64,000 bases of DNA from Fontibacillus puldeungensis (GTDB lineage: Bacteria > Bacillota > Bacilli > Paenibacillales > Paenibacillaceae): contig NZ_JBHTLM010000009.1 of NCBI RefSeq assembly GCF_042678945.1, forward strand, positions 145,774 to 209,773, written 5' to 3'. A model generated the notes under the pieces. It made no database searches, was not told where the DNA came from, and saw only the letters and a list, made by a program, of their open reading frames with translations. The translations under genes were made by a program, and so were the position numbers. Of this stretch, positions 42,322 to 51,168 are shown piece after piece (position 1 is the stretch's first letter; every line of letters begins with the position of its first letter).

Positions 42322-43419
42322 ATGGGACAGGACAAATTGACCGTAGGTCTCATCTACGGCGGCAAATCGGGAGAGCATGAAATTTCGCTGCAGACGGCCT
42401 TCGCCGTATCGCAGGCGTTTGATTACGATAAATATGAGTTGCTTCCTTTTTATATTAATAAGCAGGGAGAATGGAAAGTTGGGTCCAAGCTGACCGGCCC
42501 GTTTGCCGCTTTGGAGGATCTGAAGCAGGCGAATGCAGCCGGCGACACCTCGGCAGCGATGAATTTACTATTCAGCAAGCTGGCTAGCGGCGAAGCTGCG
42601 ATCGACGTCGCTTTTCCGCTGCTGCATGGAACGAACGGGGAAGACGGCACGATTCAAGGGCTGTTTGAAATGGCTGACTTGCCGTACGTAGGAGCTGGGG
42701 TGCTGGCTTCCGCAGCCGGCATGGATAAAGTCATCATGAAGAAGCTGTTTGAAGAGGCGGGGCTTGCACAGTGTAAGTATTGCTATTTCACCGCATCTGA
42801 ATGGGAGCGTGCAAGCCACACTCTGATCCAGGAGGTTGAAGACAAACTTGGATATCCTTGTTTTGTGAAGCCGGCTAACCTGGGCTCTAGCGTTGGTATT
42901 TCAAAAGCGAGAACACGCGATGAATTGCTAAACTCTGTGGCCTTTGCTTTCCGTTATGATGTGAAGGTTATTGTAGAGGAATTTGTGGATGCGCGCGAAG
43001 TCGAAGTCGGAGTTTTGGGCAATGACGAGCCTTTGGCCTCCGTGCCGGGAGAAATTGTGTCATCTGGTGAATACTACGATTACCAGGCCAAATATTTGGA
43101 CGGCAAATCGCAGATGCTTATCCCCGCGCCTGTGGACACTGAGCTAGCAGAACGCATCCGGGATCTTGCGGTGAAGGCGTTTAAGGCGATTGCGGGAAGC
43201 GGACTTTGCCGCGCTGACTTTTTTGTACGCAGATCTGACGAGACGGTTTGGATCAACGAAGTCAACACGATGCCGGGATTTACGCCGTTTAGCATGTACC
43301 CACTTTTGTGGCGGGAAACGGGAGTCTCTTATGAAGCTTTGCTTGATCGCTTAATTGAACTGGCGCTCGAACGCTATGAGGCACGCCAGAACCTGGATTT
43401 TGAGAACGGCGTGAAATAA
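42322..43419 (+). CDS. ddl: D-alanine--D-alanine ligase
   Basis: 365 aa ATP-grasp enzyme. N-terminal GLIYGGKSGEHEISLQTAFAV, LHGTNGEDGTIQGLFEMADLPYVGAGVLASA, the ATP-binding strand PCFVKPANLGSSVGISKA, and the metal/ATP site SGLCRADFFVRR...WINEVNTMPGFTPFSMYPLLW are all intact. The residue after EGV..Y in Ddl vs VanA cannot be judged reliably by eye, but context and motifs favour ordinary Ddl. It makes the D-Ala-D-Ala dipeptide for peptidoglycan. Confidence 0.95.
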   Translation: MGQDKLTVGLIYGGKSGEHEISLQTAFAVSQAFDYDKYELLPFYINKQGEWKVGSKLTGPFAALEDLKQANAAGDTSAAMNLLFSKLASGEAAIDVAFPLLHGTNGEDGTIQGLFEMADLPYVGAGVLASAAGMDKVIMKKLFEEAGLAQCKYCYFTASEWERASHTLIQEVEDKLGYPCFVKPANLGSSVGISKARTRDELLNSVAFAFRYDVKVIVEEFVDAREVEVGVLGNDEPLASVPGEIVSSGEYYDYQAKYLDGKSQMLIPAPVDTELAERIRDLAVKAFKAIAGSGLCRADFFVRRSDETVWINEVNTMPGFTPFSMYPLLWRETGVSYEALLDRLIELALERYEARQNLDFENGVK

Positions 43420-43462
43420 GCGGCTTAGCATAATCGAACAACCTGGAAAGGAAGATTAGCGC

Positions 43463-43786
43463 ATGGGTTTTCAAACGGAATTCAACTCGGTATGCAAATT
43501 CAAGAAGGAACAGGAATTGTACGAGCTGCTGGAATACGGCCGTGGAAAAATGACGAAGCAGAACCTGCGCATATTCCCGACCGGACAAAAGGTGATAGCT
43601 TATTCACCAGATAATAAAGCGGTGGCGATCGTAAAGATCACCGCCTGTGTTGCCGAGATTAACTTTAATGGAGAGGAAGTTACCTCGGTAGAATTGGAGC
43701 TGGTGCGTAAGCTAACGGATGAGGAATCAGCCGTGCAGACGTCGCTGGCGTATGAAATGTTCTTCAAGGATGCGGCGGCAAAATGA
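43463..43786 (+). CDS. Conserved small protein of unknown function
   Basis: 107 aa, soluble, mixed alpha/beta appearance: starts MGFQTEFNSVCKFKKEQELYEL, then TKQNLRIFPTGQKVIAYSPDNKAVAIVKI and a C-terminal helix. One Cys near the start and another mid-protein; no membrane segment. I do not recognise the family with certainty. Its stop overlaps the uvsE start (ATGA at 43783-43786), so the two are translated together. It lies 43 bases after ddl with GGAAAGGAAGA before the ATG. Confidence 0.75.
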   Translation: MGFQTEFNSVCKFKKEQELYELLEYGRGKMTKQNLRIFPTGQKVIAYSPDNKAVAIVKITACVAEINFNGEEVTSVELELVRKLTDEESAVQTSLAYEMFFKDAAAK

Positions 43787-44784
43787 TCGTTCGCTTCGGC
43801 TACGTGGCGATGTCGACCGTCATTCCGAATGCTTCACCCTCTAAGACGATGACGCTTAAAACGTTTCAAAGCCTGGCCGATCGTCCCGCCGCTATCCGGC
43901 GTTTGGAGTCGATAGCGGCGCAAAACTTGCACAATACGCTCAGGCTGCTTAGGCACAGTGCGGCGAGTGACATTCGCATCTATCGGTTTTCATCCAAGCT
44001 CATTCCGCTGGCTACACACGAGCTGCTGTCGGACTGGAACCCGTATGAGGCATTGCGTGAATCGTTTATTGCGGTGGGGAACTTCGTCAAGGAGCAGGAT
44101 CTGCGGGTCTCGTTTCATCCGGATCATTTTACGGTGTTGAGCACGCCGCGGCCGGAGGTGCTGCAAGCCTCGCTGCGCGATCTGGAGCATCATGTCGCCA
44201 TGCTTGACGCGATGGGGCTGGACGGGCGGACCAAGAACAACATCCATGTCGGCGGAGCATATGGGGACAAGCCTTCAGCCGGGGAGCGTTTTCGGACGAA
44301 CGTAGAGACGCTTCCCGAGCATATCAAGCAGCGCTTGACTTTTGAGAACGATGACAAGACGTTTAATGCCCGTGAGACGCTGGAGCTGTGCGAGGCGACG
44401 CGCATTCCGATGGTGCTGGATATCCATCACCAATGGGTAAATAACGAGGGGGAAAGTGCCTCGGAATTGTGGCCCCGCATTTTAAAAACGTGGACAAGCG
44501 AGTATGCCCAGGCCGGTTCGCTGGCTGAAGCGCCGCTGGCCCCGAAAATTCACGCATCAAGCCCAAAAAGCGCCAGCGATCCCCGCGGCCATGCGGATCA
44601 CGTCGATCCCGGACCGCTGATCGATTTTTTGCGTAAAATTGCACCAATCACCGAGCGGGTTGATGTGATGCTGGAGGCGAAGCTGAAGGACGGCGCCCTG
44701 TTTAAGCTGATGGAGGAACTCACGAAATACAGCGGGGACGGGGTTGAAATCGTGGATGGTGCCAGCGTGCGAATTACGCCTTAA
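43783..44784 (+). CDS. uvsE: UV DNA damage endonuclease
   Basis: 333 aa, UvdE/UvsE TIM-barrel fold. Family pieces in order: RFGYVAMSTVIPNASPSKTMTLKTF, NLHNTLRLLRHSAASDIRIYRFSSKLIPLATH, VSFHPDHFTVLSTPRPEV, HVGGAYGDKPSAGERF, TFENDDKTFNARETLELCE and PMVLDIHHQWVN. The metal-binding His/Glu/Asp residues look complete. It nicks DNA 5' to UV photoproducts; in spore formers it backs up nucleotide-excision repair. Translationally coupled to the small gene upstream. Confidence 0.94.
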   Translation: MIVRFGYVAMSTVIPNASPSKTMTLKTFQSLADRPAAIRRLESIAAQNLHNTLRLLRHSAASDIRIYRFSSKLIPLATHELLSDWNPYEALRESFIAVGNFVKEQDLRVSFHPDHFTVLSTPRPEVLQASLRDLEHHVAMLDAMGLDGRTKNNIHVGGAYGDKPSAGERFRTNVETLPEHIKQRLTFENDDKTFNARETLELCEATRIPMVLDIHHQWVNNEGESASELWPRILKTWTSEYAQAGSLAEAPLAPKIHASSPKSASDPRGHADHVDPGPLIDFLRKIAPITERVDVMLEAKLKDGALFKLMEELTKYSGDGVEIVDGASVRITP

Positions 44785-44868
44785 GCTGGCGACGCACATC
44801 TCTTGAAAATTGTGATCAAATAAGGTAAGTTGTACAAAATAAAGGTGTATTTATTGAGGAGGTTAATC

Positions 44869-45639
44869 ATGGGTGATTTATTGGCCGGAAAAAATATGAT
44901 TGTGATGGGGGTTGCCAACGAACGTAGTATCGCTTGGTCAATCGCTCAAAGTTTGGCGGGGCAAGGAGCGCGTCTTGCATTTACATATGAGAGCGAGCGG
45001 GTTGAAGGGCGAGTGCGCAAGCTCGCTGAGACGATCCCGGGTTCACTCATTGTTCCATGCAACGTAACGGTGGATGAGGAAATTGATAAGCTGGCAGCAA
45101 CGCTGAAAGAGGAATTCGACGTACTGCACGGAATTGTACACAGCATTGCGTTTGCCAAGTCCGAGGATTTGGCGGGGACTTTTGTGGATACTTCCCGCGA
45201 AGGGTTTGCCTTGGCCAACGATATCAGCGTATATTCGCTGGTAGCAGTAGCGCAGCGGCTTGCTCCGCTGATGACCGAAGGCGGCGCTATCACAACGATG
45301 ACTTACATGGGGGCAGACCGCGTAATGCGCAACTACAACGTGATGGGGGTTGCCAAAGCAGGCCTACAGGCGGCTGTGCGTTATTTGGCCAACGACCTGG
45401 GTCCCCAGCAAATTCGTGTCAACGCGATTTCCGCTGGACCGATTCGGACGCTTGCAGCCAAAGGCATCAGCGATTTCAACTCTATCCTGAAGCAGGTTGA
45501 AGAAAAAGCGCCGCTGCGCAAAACGACGGAAACTGCTGAAGTTGGCGATACGGCCATGTTCCTGTTAAGCCATCTCTCCCGCGGTATTACCGGGGAAGTT
45601 ATCTATGTTGACGGCGGTTACAATATCGTTGGCGCTTAA
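44869..45639 (+). CDS. fabI: Enoyl-[acyl-carrier-protein] reductase (NADH)
   Basis: 256 aa. ATG 44869 follows GAGGAGG; a longer frame from 44830 lacks a ribosome site. The N-terminal nucleotide-binding segment MGVANERSIAWSIAQSLAGQGA, plus Tyr156 and Lys163 in MRNYNVMGVAKAGLQAAVRYLA, place it in the FabI subgroup of short-chain reductases. It catalyses the last reduction of each fatty-acid elongation cycle and is the triclosan target. A terminator follows 17 bases after the stop. Confidence 0.96.
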   Translation: MGDLLAGKNMIVMGVANERSIAWSIAQSLAGQGARLAFTYESERVEGRVRKLAETIPGSLIVPCNVTVDEEIDKLAATLKEEFDVLHGIVHSIAFAKSEDLAGTFVDTSREGFALANDISVYSLVAVAQRLAPLMTEGGAITTMTYMGADRVMRNYNVMGVAKAGLQAAVRYLANDLGPQQIRVNAISAGPIRTLAAKGISDFNSILKQVEEKAPLRKTTETAEVGDTAMFLLSHLSRGITGEVIYVDGGYNIVGA

Positions 45640-45656
45640 TTTTAGAAATACGCAGG

Positions 45657-45706
45657 AAGTTCGTTTCCGGTAGGGCTTGACCCCGCTTTTGGACACGAAC
45701 TTTTTG
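45657..45706 (+). terminator. Intrinsic terminator of fabI
   Basis: AAGTTCGTTTCC (45657-45668) pairs with GGACACGAACTT (45691-45702) with one mismatch; an inner GGG/CCC pair is possible and T-run follows. Confidence 0.8.
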
Positions 45707-45833
45707 CATAATAGGGACGCCTGGGGCAGGTCGTCGGGTTGCGCGTGGAAAACAGGAAAAAGGACGCAACTTTGCTTCTCCGAGGGCGTATAGTTTTTAA
45801 AGGGTATATAATTAAGATTACTATGAAAGTAGA

Positions 45834-46709
45834 GTGAAACCATTGGAATTGAATCCGAAAGTTCCATATGTGGTCGGTAGAAAAAGTCCGACGGCCGTTG
45901 CGATTAACTGTGCCTCCAAGACGGGGGAATGGATTAAGAGCAGGCTGGGTGCCTACAACGAGCTGAACACAAAGCACGCTCCAGGCGATTTGGTGACGGA
46001 TGTGGATAAAGGTGCGGAAATGATGATCCGTAAGCTTATTTTAACTCACTTTCCGGATCATACCATTTTGGGGGAAGAAGGGGTAGCTCCCGGCGCGGCA
46101 GCTTCGGCTGAGGCGTTGTCCGAGGCTCGAAAGTCGGAATACTTGTGGATCGTGGATCCGATCGACGGAACGACGAACTTCGTGCACGGATTTCCGTTCT
46201 TTTGCGTGTCCATAGCACTTGCTTATAAAGGGGAAGTTATTATCGGCGTCATATATGATCCGATGCGGGACGAACTTTTTGTAGCGGAGAAAGGAAAAGG
46301 GGCTTACATTCATGGTCAAAGGGCGCTGGTATCTAAGGATGCTGCACTTGCAGACGGCATTGTGGCTGTAGGCTTTAATCCGGATCGGGAGTTTGCTCTC
46401 CCGACGAATATGAAGGGGCTGAACGCGCTGGCAGGTCAGGCGCAAAGCCTTCGCGCCGGAGGTTCAGCGGCGCTTCACTTGGCTTATGTGGCGGCCGGGC
46501 GGCTCAGCGGTTATTATGAAGTTGGGCTGAATGCTTGGGATATTGCTGCCGGCGCACTAATCGTCGCGGAATCTGGAGGAATAGTGACGGACACCGTAGG
46601 CAACCCTTATGACATCGGTGTGCGCCATCTTGTAGCCAGCAACGGCAAAATCCACAAGGAACTGCTTGACGTGTTGAAGTCAGCCGATGCGACCGGTATA
46701 ACGCAGTAG
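45834..46709 (+). CDS. suhB: Inositol monophosphatase family protein
   Basis: 291 aa Mg2+-dependent phosphatase. Metal sites: DLVTDVDKGAE, LGEEGVAPG (Glu), and WIVDPIDGTTNFVHGFPFFCVSIAL; the last Asp is in NAWDIAAGALIVAESGG. Start uncertain: GTG 45834 is the furthest, but TTG 45843 or 45849 are possible. It may act on inositol-1-phosphate, on other sugar phosphates or on 3'-phosphoadenosine phosphate; the family cannot be split by eye. It lies alone after fabI. Confidence 0.88.
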   Translation: MKPLELNPKVPYVVGRKSPTAVAINCASKTGEWIKSRLGAYNELNTKHAPGDLVTDVDKGAEMMIRKLILTHFPDHTILGEEGVAPGAAASAEALSEARKSEYLWIVDPIDGTTNFVHGFPFFCVSIALAYKGEVIIGVIYDPMRDELFVAEKGKGAYIHGQRALVSKDAALADGIVAVGFNPDREFALPTNMKGLNALAGQAQSLRAGGSAALHLAYVAAGRLSGYYEVGLNAWDIAAGALIVAESGGIVTDTVGNPYDIGVRHLVASNGKIHKELLDVLKSADATGITQ

Positions 46710-46842
46710 CTTTATGCAAGGGGAGTAGTCCCCCCCTACCGGAAAGACGGAACACGCATGATTTACATTTTACCGAGCATTCAAATCATTGTTTGCAGTG
46801 AAAATGATTTGATGAATAAATCACCGGAAGGAGTGTCAAAGT

Positions 46843-47091
46843 ATGGGCGATAACAAGGAATTGGAACGAGAGCTCAGTGAGATGCTGACGGAAGGGGAGC
46901 GTGGCACGGAAGAGGAACGCCGGGAGGAAGGTCGAAAACGTTTGCCGCCGAAATACGAAATACGAGTGCAAACGACGCTTGACCCGATCATCGAGGAGAC
47001 GCGAAACTATCGAAAAATGGCAAAAGAAATTGATGGGCGTTATGATGAATATTTAAAGAAAACGGGGAGCCCGGACAATAAGCTTGATTAA
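46843..47091 (+). CDS. Small charged protein of unknown function
   Basis: 82 aa, strongly charged: a Glu/Arg-rich first third (ELERELSEMLTEGERGTEEERREEGRKR) and a conserved-looking second part (PPKYEIRVQTTLDPIIEETRNYRKMAKEIDGRYDEYLKK). No membrane segment. GGAAGGAGTG precedes ATG closely and a strong terminator follows, which supports a real gene. I do not recognise the family. Confidence 0.7.
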   Translation: MGDNKELERELSEMLTEGERGTEEERREEGRKRLPPKYEIRVQTTLDPIIEETRNYRKMAKEIDGRYDEYLKKTGSPDNKLD

Positions 47092-47149
47092 AACTGATGG
47101 ATTAGGTACAGCCTGGTTTCCAACATTTGAAAGCTACTGCATGATGAAC

Positions 47150-47179
47150 AACCTGAGGCCGATCCCTCAGGTTTTTTTT
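47150..47179 (+). terminator. Intrinsic terminator
   Basis: AACCTGAGG (47150-47158) pairs with CCTCAGGTT (47165-47173); eight T in a row follow from 47172. Confidence 0.92.
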
Positions 47180-47242
47180 CGGGGATAAGAAAGGCCGCAG
47201 CTTTATTTTACATACCATGGTAGAAGGAGATGTCATAGTTAG

Positions 47243-48511
47243 ATGATGCATCGCAAAAAGAAAGCTCAAATTTTATCTTTATTCCTCACTGTTTGTTTAT
47301 TTTTGTTAAGCGGGGCGACTGCTGTACCGGCTATGGCAGGTGGCGAATCGGCTTCAACGCCGGCCAAGGATTATGTGATCGTCGCGCTTGGCGATTCCAT
47401 CACCGCCGGATATGAACCGGGCATGAAGCTATCCAGCGTCCCTTATGGTTATGTTGAGCGTCTGAAAGAGCAAGCACTGTTTCATGGTAGAACGAAAGCA
47501 ATCAATTATGGGATTCTAGGGCTGACGAGCGGTGGACTCAACAGCTATGTGAAGGCGATTAAGGAAGGGAAGCCGGTCAGCGCGGATGACATTCAGGCGG
47601 GGCTTAAGGATCCGCGAATAGGGGACTTTGCGTCTGGTGTAAGCGAGGCGAAGGCGACTCTGGAGAAGGCTGACCTCATTACGATCACCATCGGCGGCAA
47701 TGATTTGCTGAAGCTGCTTCCGGACCTCAAAAACATCAGTCTGGATCAACTGCGCACCGAAGCTTCCGGTGTGATGAAGAGCTACGGTGAAAATATTCGG
47801 GAAGTCATTAGCATCCTAACCGAACTCAATCCGTCGGCGCAAATCGTTCTTGCCGATCAATATCAGCCGGTGCCGAAGCTGGCAGGCGTCTCCATCTATG
47901 ATGAGCTGAATAAAGTAAAGGAGACGTTCACGAAGTCGGTCGATGAGACGGCGGCGAAGTTCACCGCAGATTCTAAAAAAGTAAAGGCCGCACATATCGC
48001 AGAAGCTTTTGTGGGCAATGAAATGTCCCTGACGCATATTTATTCCGATGGTGATATCCATCCGAATCAGTCCGGTTATGAGACGATAGCTAAGGTTATG
48101 GCCGAAACGATATGGGGAAGTTATCTGGATACAGCCGCGAAGTCCGGGGCTGCACCGATATCTATCGTAGTCAAAGGGCAGGAATTGAAGAGCGTTTATG
48201 CACCGAAGTTGAAAAACAACCAAACGTTCGTGCCGATCAAGGAGATTACGAATGCGATCGGTGCCAAGAGCAATTGGGATTCCCGCAAAGGAACGGCTGC
48301 CATTTCCTATAACGGAAAAACCGTAGTAATTAAGGTTGGCTCCAAAAAAATAACGGTGGACGGCCAGGCGAAGAATACGGCGTCGCCAGCCTTTTTGTCT
48401 CAAGTCGGTGGCGAAATTAAGACTTATGTGCCGCTGGCCGTGCTTGTGCAAGGGCTGGGACTGGATGTTCAATACAGCGGGAAAATGAAGACGGTATTTA
48501 TTAATTTATAG
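47243..48511 (+). CDS. Secreted SGNH/GDSL hydrolase with C-terminal copper-amine-oxidase-like domain
   Basis: 422 aa. A Sec signal peptide (KKKAQILSLFLTVCLFLLSGATAVPAMA) is followed by an SGNH lipase/esterase domain (~48-295): block I GDSITAG with Ser52, block III GGNDLL and block V DGDIHPNQSGY with the Asp/His. The C-terminal ~105 residues are a Cu_amine_oxidN1-like domain (FVPIKEITNAIGAKSNWDSRKGTAAISYNGKTV), with a second copy-like end (YVPLAVLVQGLGLDVQYS). It likely works on the cell surface as a deacylase or esterase. Ribosome site AGAAGGAGA. Confidence 0.9.
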   Translation: MMHRKKKAQILSLFLTVCLFLLSGATAVPAMAGGESASTPAKDYVIVALGDSITAGYEPGMKLSSVPYGYVERLKEQALFHGRTKAINYGILGLTSGGLNSYVKAIKEGKPVSADDIQAGLKDPRIGDFASGVSEAKATLEKADLITITIGGNDLLKLLPDLKNISLDQLRTEASGVMKSYGENIREVISILTELNPSAQIVLADQYQPVPKLAGVSIYDELNKVKETFTKSVDETAAKFTADSKKVKAAHIAEAFVGNEMSLTHIYSDGDIHPNQSGYETIAKVMAETIWGSYLDTAAKSGAAPISIVVKGQELKSVYAPKLKNNQTFVPIKEITNAIGAKSNWDSRKGTAAISYNGKTVVIKVGSKKITVDGQAKNTASPAFLSQVGGEIKTYVPLAVLVQGLGLDVQYSGKMKTVFINL

Positions 48512-48523
48512 TTTATGAGATGT

Positions 48524-48571
48524 GCAGCGGGGACAAGTCCTTATGAAAGGGGCTGTCCCTGCTGCTTTTTT
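48524..48571. terminator. Terminator between GDSL hydrolase and methyltransferase
   Basis: GCAGCGGGGACA (48524-48535) pairs with TGTCCCTGCTGC (48554-48565) with one mismatch; TTTTTT follows. The minus-strand methyltransferase ends at 48584, just beyond. Confidence 0.85.
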
Positions 48572-48583
48572 CATGTGAGAATA

Positions 48584-49366
48584 TTAATCTACTCTCGGGA
48601 TAGGCTTAATAGCAGCTATTCTTAACCGCTTAAAATCGCCGTACCAGCAGCCGTCATCAAACAATTGTTTGCGTGCGACATCTGATATCCGCCGGTATAA
48701 ATCGTTCTTGACTTGATCGTTCAATCCATAAAAGAAGTTGCCGTCGGTAAAAGTGTCCAACCAGTGATCAAGTGCTCTTTCGCCGCCTTCAAGCTTAGTA
48801 AGCCGATCAAAGTGGACGGCGTAGACGACCCGAAAGCCTTGCTGCTCCAGTAGACTTGAATATTCGCCAAGACTGGGGAAATACCACGGGTTAAGCTGAT
48901 CGGCGTCGATTCCCTCTTCCTTCAAAACCTGAGTTATAGAATTCACGATGCCTTCCACATTTCCTTTTCCGCCGAATTCCGCAACGAAACGTCCCCCAGG
49001 CTCTAAAACGTTCCAAACGGATTCAGCTACCTTAGCAGCATTTTTCATCCAATGCAGGGCCGCATTCGAGAAGACGGCATGGACGGGCCGTGTTGGATGA
49101 AGCTGCTCGGCATCGCCAACCGCAAAATGGAGGCTTGGGTACTTGGTTCTGGCTTTGTCGATCATAGGTTTCGATAAATCTATGCCAGTCACTTCGGCCC
49201 CGCTGCGGGAAATCTCAACCGTCAGGTCTCCGGTACCACACCCTAAATCGATAATTCGCTCGCCTGCTTTCGGCTGCAGCAGATTAACAACCTCCTTACC
49301 ATACTCCGAAACAAACGCCATTTTATCGTCGTACAATTCAGGCTTCCAGACAAGTCCTTCGTTCAC
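48584..49366 (-). CDS. Class I SAM-dependent methyltransferase
   Basis: 260 aa. SAM-binding motif I IIDLGCGTGDLTVEI (~38-52), motif II VTGIDLSKPMIDKAR and motif post-I/III HAVFSNAALHWMKN, followed by PGGRFVAEFGGKGNV. The HWM segment and overall plan resemble trans-aconitate/UbiE-type methyltransferases, but the substrate is unknown. GTG start with AAAGGAGGA upstream on the minus strand. The last four-dyad element lies 131 bases upstream of its start. Confidence 0.87.
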   Translation of the reverse strand: MNEGLVWKPELYDDKMAFVSEYGKEVVNLLQPKAGERIIDLGCGTGDLTVEISRSGAEVTGIDLSKPMIDKARTKYPSLHFAVGDAEQLHPTRPVHAVFSNAALHWMKNAAKVAESVWNVLEPGGRFVAEFGGKGNVEGIVNSITQVLKEEGIDADQLNPWYFPSLGEYSSLLEQQGFRVVYAVHFDRLTKLEGGERALDHWLDTFTDGNFFYGLNDQVKNDLYRRISDVARKQLFDDGCWYGDFKRLRIAAIKPIPRVD

Positions 49367-49496
49367 TGTAACATTCCTCCTTTTTCCAGATGCATCTATT
49401 GTTGCATAAGAAATTAAATAGTTGAAATATATAATTGAAATTACACTAATAGTTTTAACCTATCAGCGGGATGGAAATATAGACTTCGTAATCCAA

Positions 49497-49685
49497 ACTA
49501 ATTGCATTATGTACAGCTAAATCCCTACGTTTACTCCAATGCGAGAGACTAATTGTAAATAGTGCATCTAAATGTACGGTTTGAGTCTTAACTAACCATT
49601 TTGCTCTAGTTTAATTGTATGTTTTGCATTTATTTTGTGAAGATCGACGTTTCCCCATGGAATAGATGTAGTTTTTACATTTACC
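49497..49685. repeat. Four-dyad 189-bp intergenic element, copy D
   Basis: Dyads start at 49497, 49548, 49610 and 49661 (51, 62, 51), for instance ACTAATTGCA / TACAGCTAAA (49497-49521) and ACTAATTGTA / TGCATCTAAA (49548-49572). Unlike copies A-C it is not between convergent genes: it lies downstream of hemL and upstream of the methyltransferase, all on the minus strand. The rest of the 447-bp gap holds the hemL terminator. Confidence 0.85.
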
Positions 49686-49741
49686 AGTGGAAGGGCGTCT
49701 TTTGGTGATGGACGCAGGGCGAGTATGGTCGTCTTGAGGCG

Positions 49742-49807
49742 AAAAAACAAGGGCAGCCAGGTAGATTGCACTCCAGTTTTATGATGGAGAATCTACGCTT
49801 GCTGCCC
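49742..49807 (-). terminator. Terminator of hemL
   Basis: GGGCAGC (49751-49757) pairs with GCTGCCC (49801-49807), with inner pairs TAGATT/AATCTA and CTCCA/TGGAG; the A-run at 49742-49747 gives a U-run on the minus strand. Confidence 0.85.
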
Positions 49808-49813
49808 ATTAAC

Positions 49814-51127
49814 TTATTTCGAGATCATTTCTTTAAACGAAGCCTCAGCGGCTTCCAGCGTAAAATCGATATCCGCATCGGTATGTGCGGTCGTCAGGAA
49901 CCAGGCTTCGTATTTTGAAGGTGCCAGATTCACGCCACGATTCAGCATCGCCCGGAAGAAGGCGGCGAACGCTTCGCCGTCCGTGTCTTGCGCTTCGACG
50001 TAGTTGGTCACCGGATGATCGCAGAAGTGGGTCGAGAACGATCCGCGGATGCGATTGATCGTCAGCGGTACGCCATGACGGCTGGCCGATTCGGCCAAGC
50101 CGTCTGTCAGCTTCACGGCGAGGCGGTCCATCTCGTCGTAGACGCCGACGCCCTGCAGCACCTCCAAGCAGGCGATGCCTGCGGAGATGGAGGCCGGGTT
50201 GCCGGCCATCGTCCCGGCTTGATATGCCGGGCCCAGCGGCGCAACCTGCTCCATGATCTCCTTGCTGCCGCCGTAAGCGCCGATCGGCAGGCCGCCGCCG
50301 ATGATCTTGCCGAGTGCGGTCAGGTCTGGCCGGATCGCTTCGTGATTCTGAAGTCCGGCGTAGGTTTGCGCCGAGCCATAGTGGAAGCGGAAGGCGGTAA
50401 TGACCTCGTCGTAGATCACGAGGGCGCCGTACTGCCGCGCGAGCCGGCACAGATCCTCGAGGAAGCCGGGCTTCGGCATCACCATGCCGAAGTTGCCGAC
50501 GATCGGCTCGACCATGACGGCGGCGACATCGTCGCCCCATTTGTCGAGCGCTTCCTTCAGCGCCCCAGCGTCGTTGAACGGCACGGTGATCACCTCGTGC
50601 GCAATACTCGTCGGAATGCCGGCGCTGTCGGGAATGCCGAGCGTGGACGGGCCGGAGCCAGCCGCAACGAGCACCAGATCGGAATGGCCGTGGTAGCATC
50701 CGGCAAATTTAATGATTTTGTTGCGTTTCGTATAAGCGCGAGCTACGCGGATCGTCGTCATCACGGCTTCGGTGCCGGAATTGACGAAGCGGACCTTATC
50801 CATGGAAGGGATCGCTTCCTTCAGCATAACGGCAAGTTTGATTTCCAGTTCGGTCGGGGTACCATAAAGCGTTCCGTTTGCGGCGGCTTCCTGAATGGCG
50901 CGGGTCACATGCGGATGGGCATGGCCCGTAATAATCGGGCCGTATGCCGCGAGATAATCGACGTAACGATTGCCGTCAACGTCCCAGAAATGTGCACCCG
51001 CCGCTTTTTTCATAAAAACAGGCGCCCCGCCGCCTACCGCTTTAAATGAACGGGAGGGGCTGTTGACGCCGCCGACGATGTGCTGTAACGCTTCTTTATA
51101 CAACTGCTCAGATTGTGATCGATTCAT
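49814..51127 (-). CDS. hemL: Glutamate-1-semialdehyde 2,1-aminomutase
   Basis: 437 aa PLP enzyme of the C5 tetrapyrrole pathway. Conserved: GGVNSPSRSFKAVGG, YLAAYGPIITGHAHP, VNSGTEAVMTTIRVARAYT, YHGHSD, IYDEVITAFRF and the PLP-lysine motif ALGKIIGGGLPIGAYGG. Start placed at 51127 (MNRSQSEQL), after AAAGG; the frame is open to 51172 but that stretch would overlap the upstream LCP stop. It is not in a hemAXCDBL cluster in this window, so it may be a stand-alone or second copy. Confidence 0.93.
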   Translation of the reverse strand: MNRSQSEQLYKEALQHIVGGVNSPSRSFKAVGGGAPVFMKKAAGAHFWDVDGNRYVDYLAAYGPIITGHAHPHVTRAIQEAAANGTLYGTPTELEIKLAVMLKEAIPSMDKVRFVNSGTEAVMTTIRVARAYTKRNKIIKFAGCYHGHSDLVLVAAGSGPSTLGIPDSAGIPTSIAHEVITVPFNDAGALKEALDKWGDDVAAVMVEPIVGNFGMVMPKPGFLEDLCRLARQYGALVIYDEVITAFRFHYGSAQTYAGLQNHEAIRPDLTALGKIIGGGLPIGAYGGSKEIMEQVAPLGPAYQAGTMAGNPASISAGIACLEVLQGVGVYDEMDRLAVKLTDGLAESASRHGVPLTINRIRGSFSTHFCDHPVTNYVEAQDTDGEAFAAFFRAMLNRGVNLAPSKYEAWFLTTAHTDADIDFTLEAAEASFKEMISK

Positions 51128-51168
51128 ACATCCATACATCCTTTCGATAATAGGGTAAATTCCTTCGG

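Noticed and set aside
49845..50699. 284-aa open frame overlapping hemL on the same strand in another frame
   Set aside because: Arg-rich, no family resemblance; a by-product of high GC in the hemL coding sequence, whose motifs are all intact.
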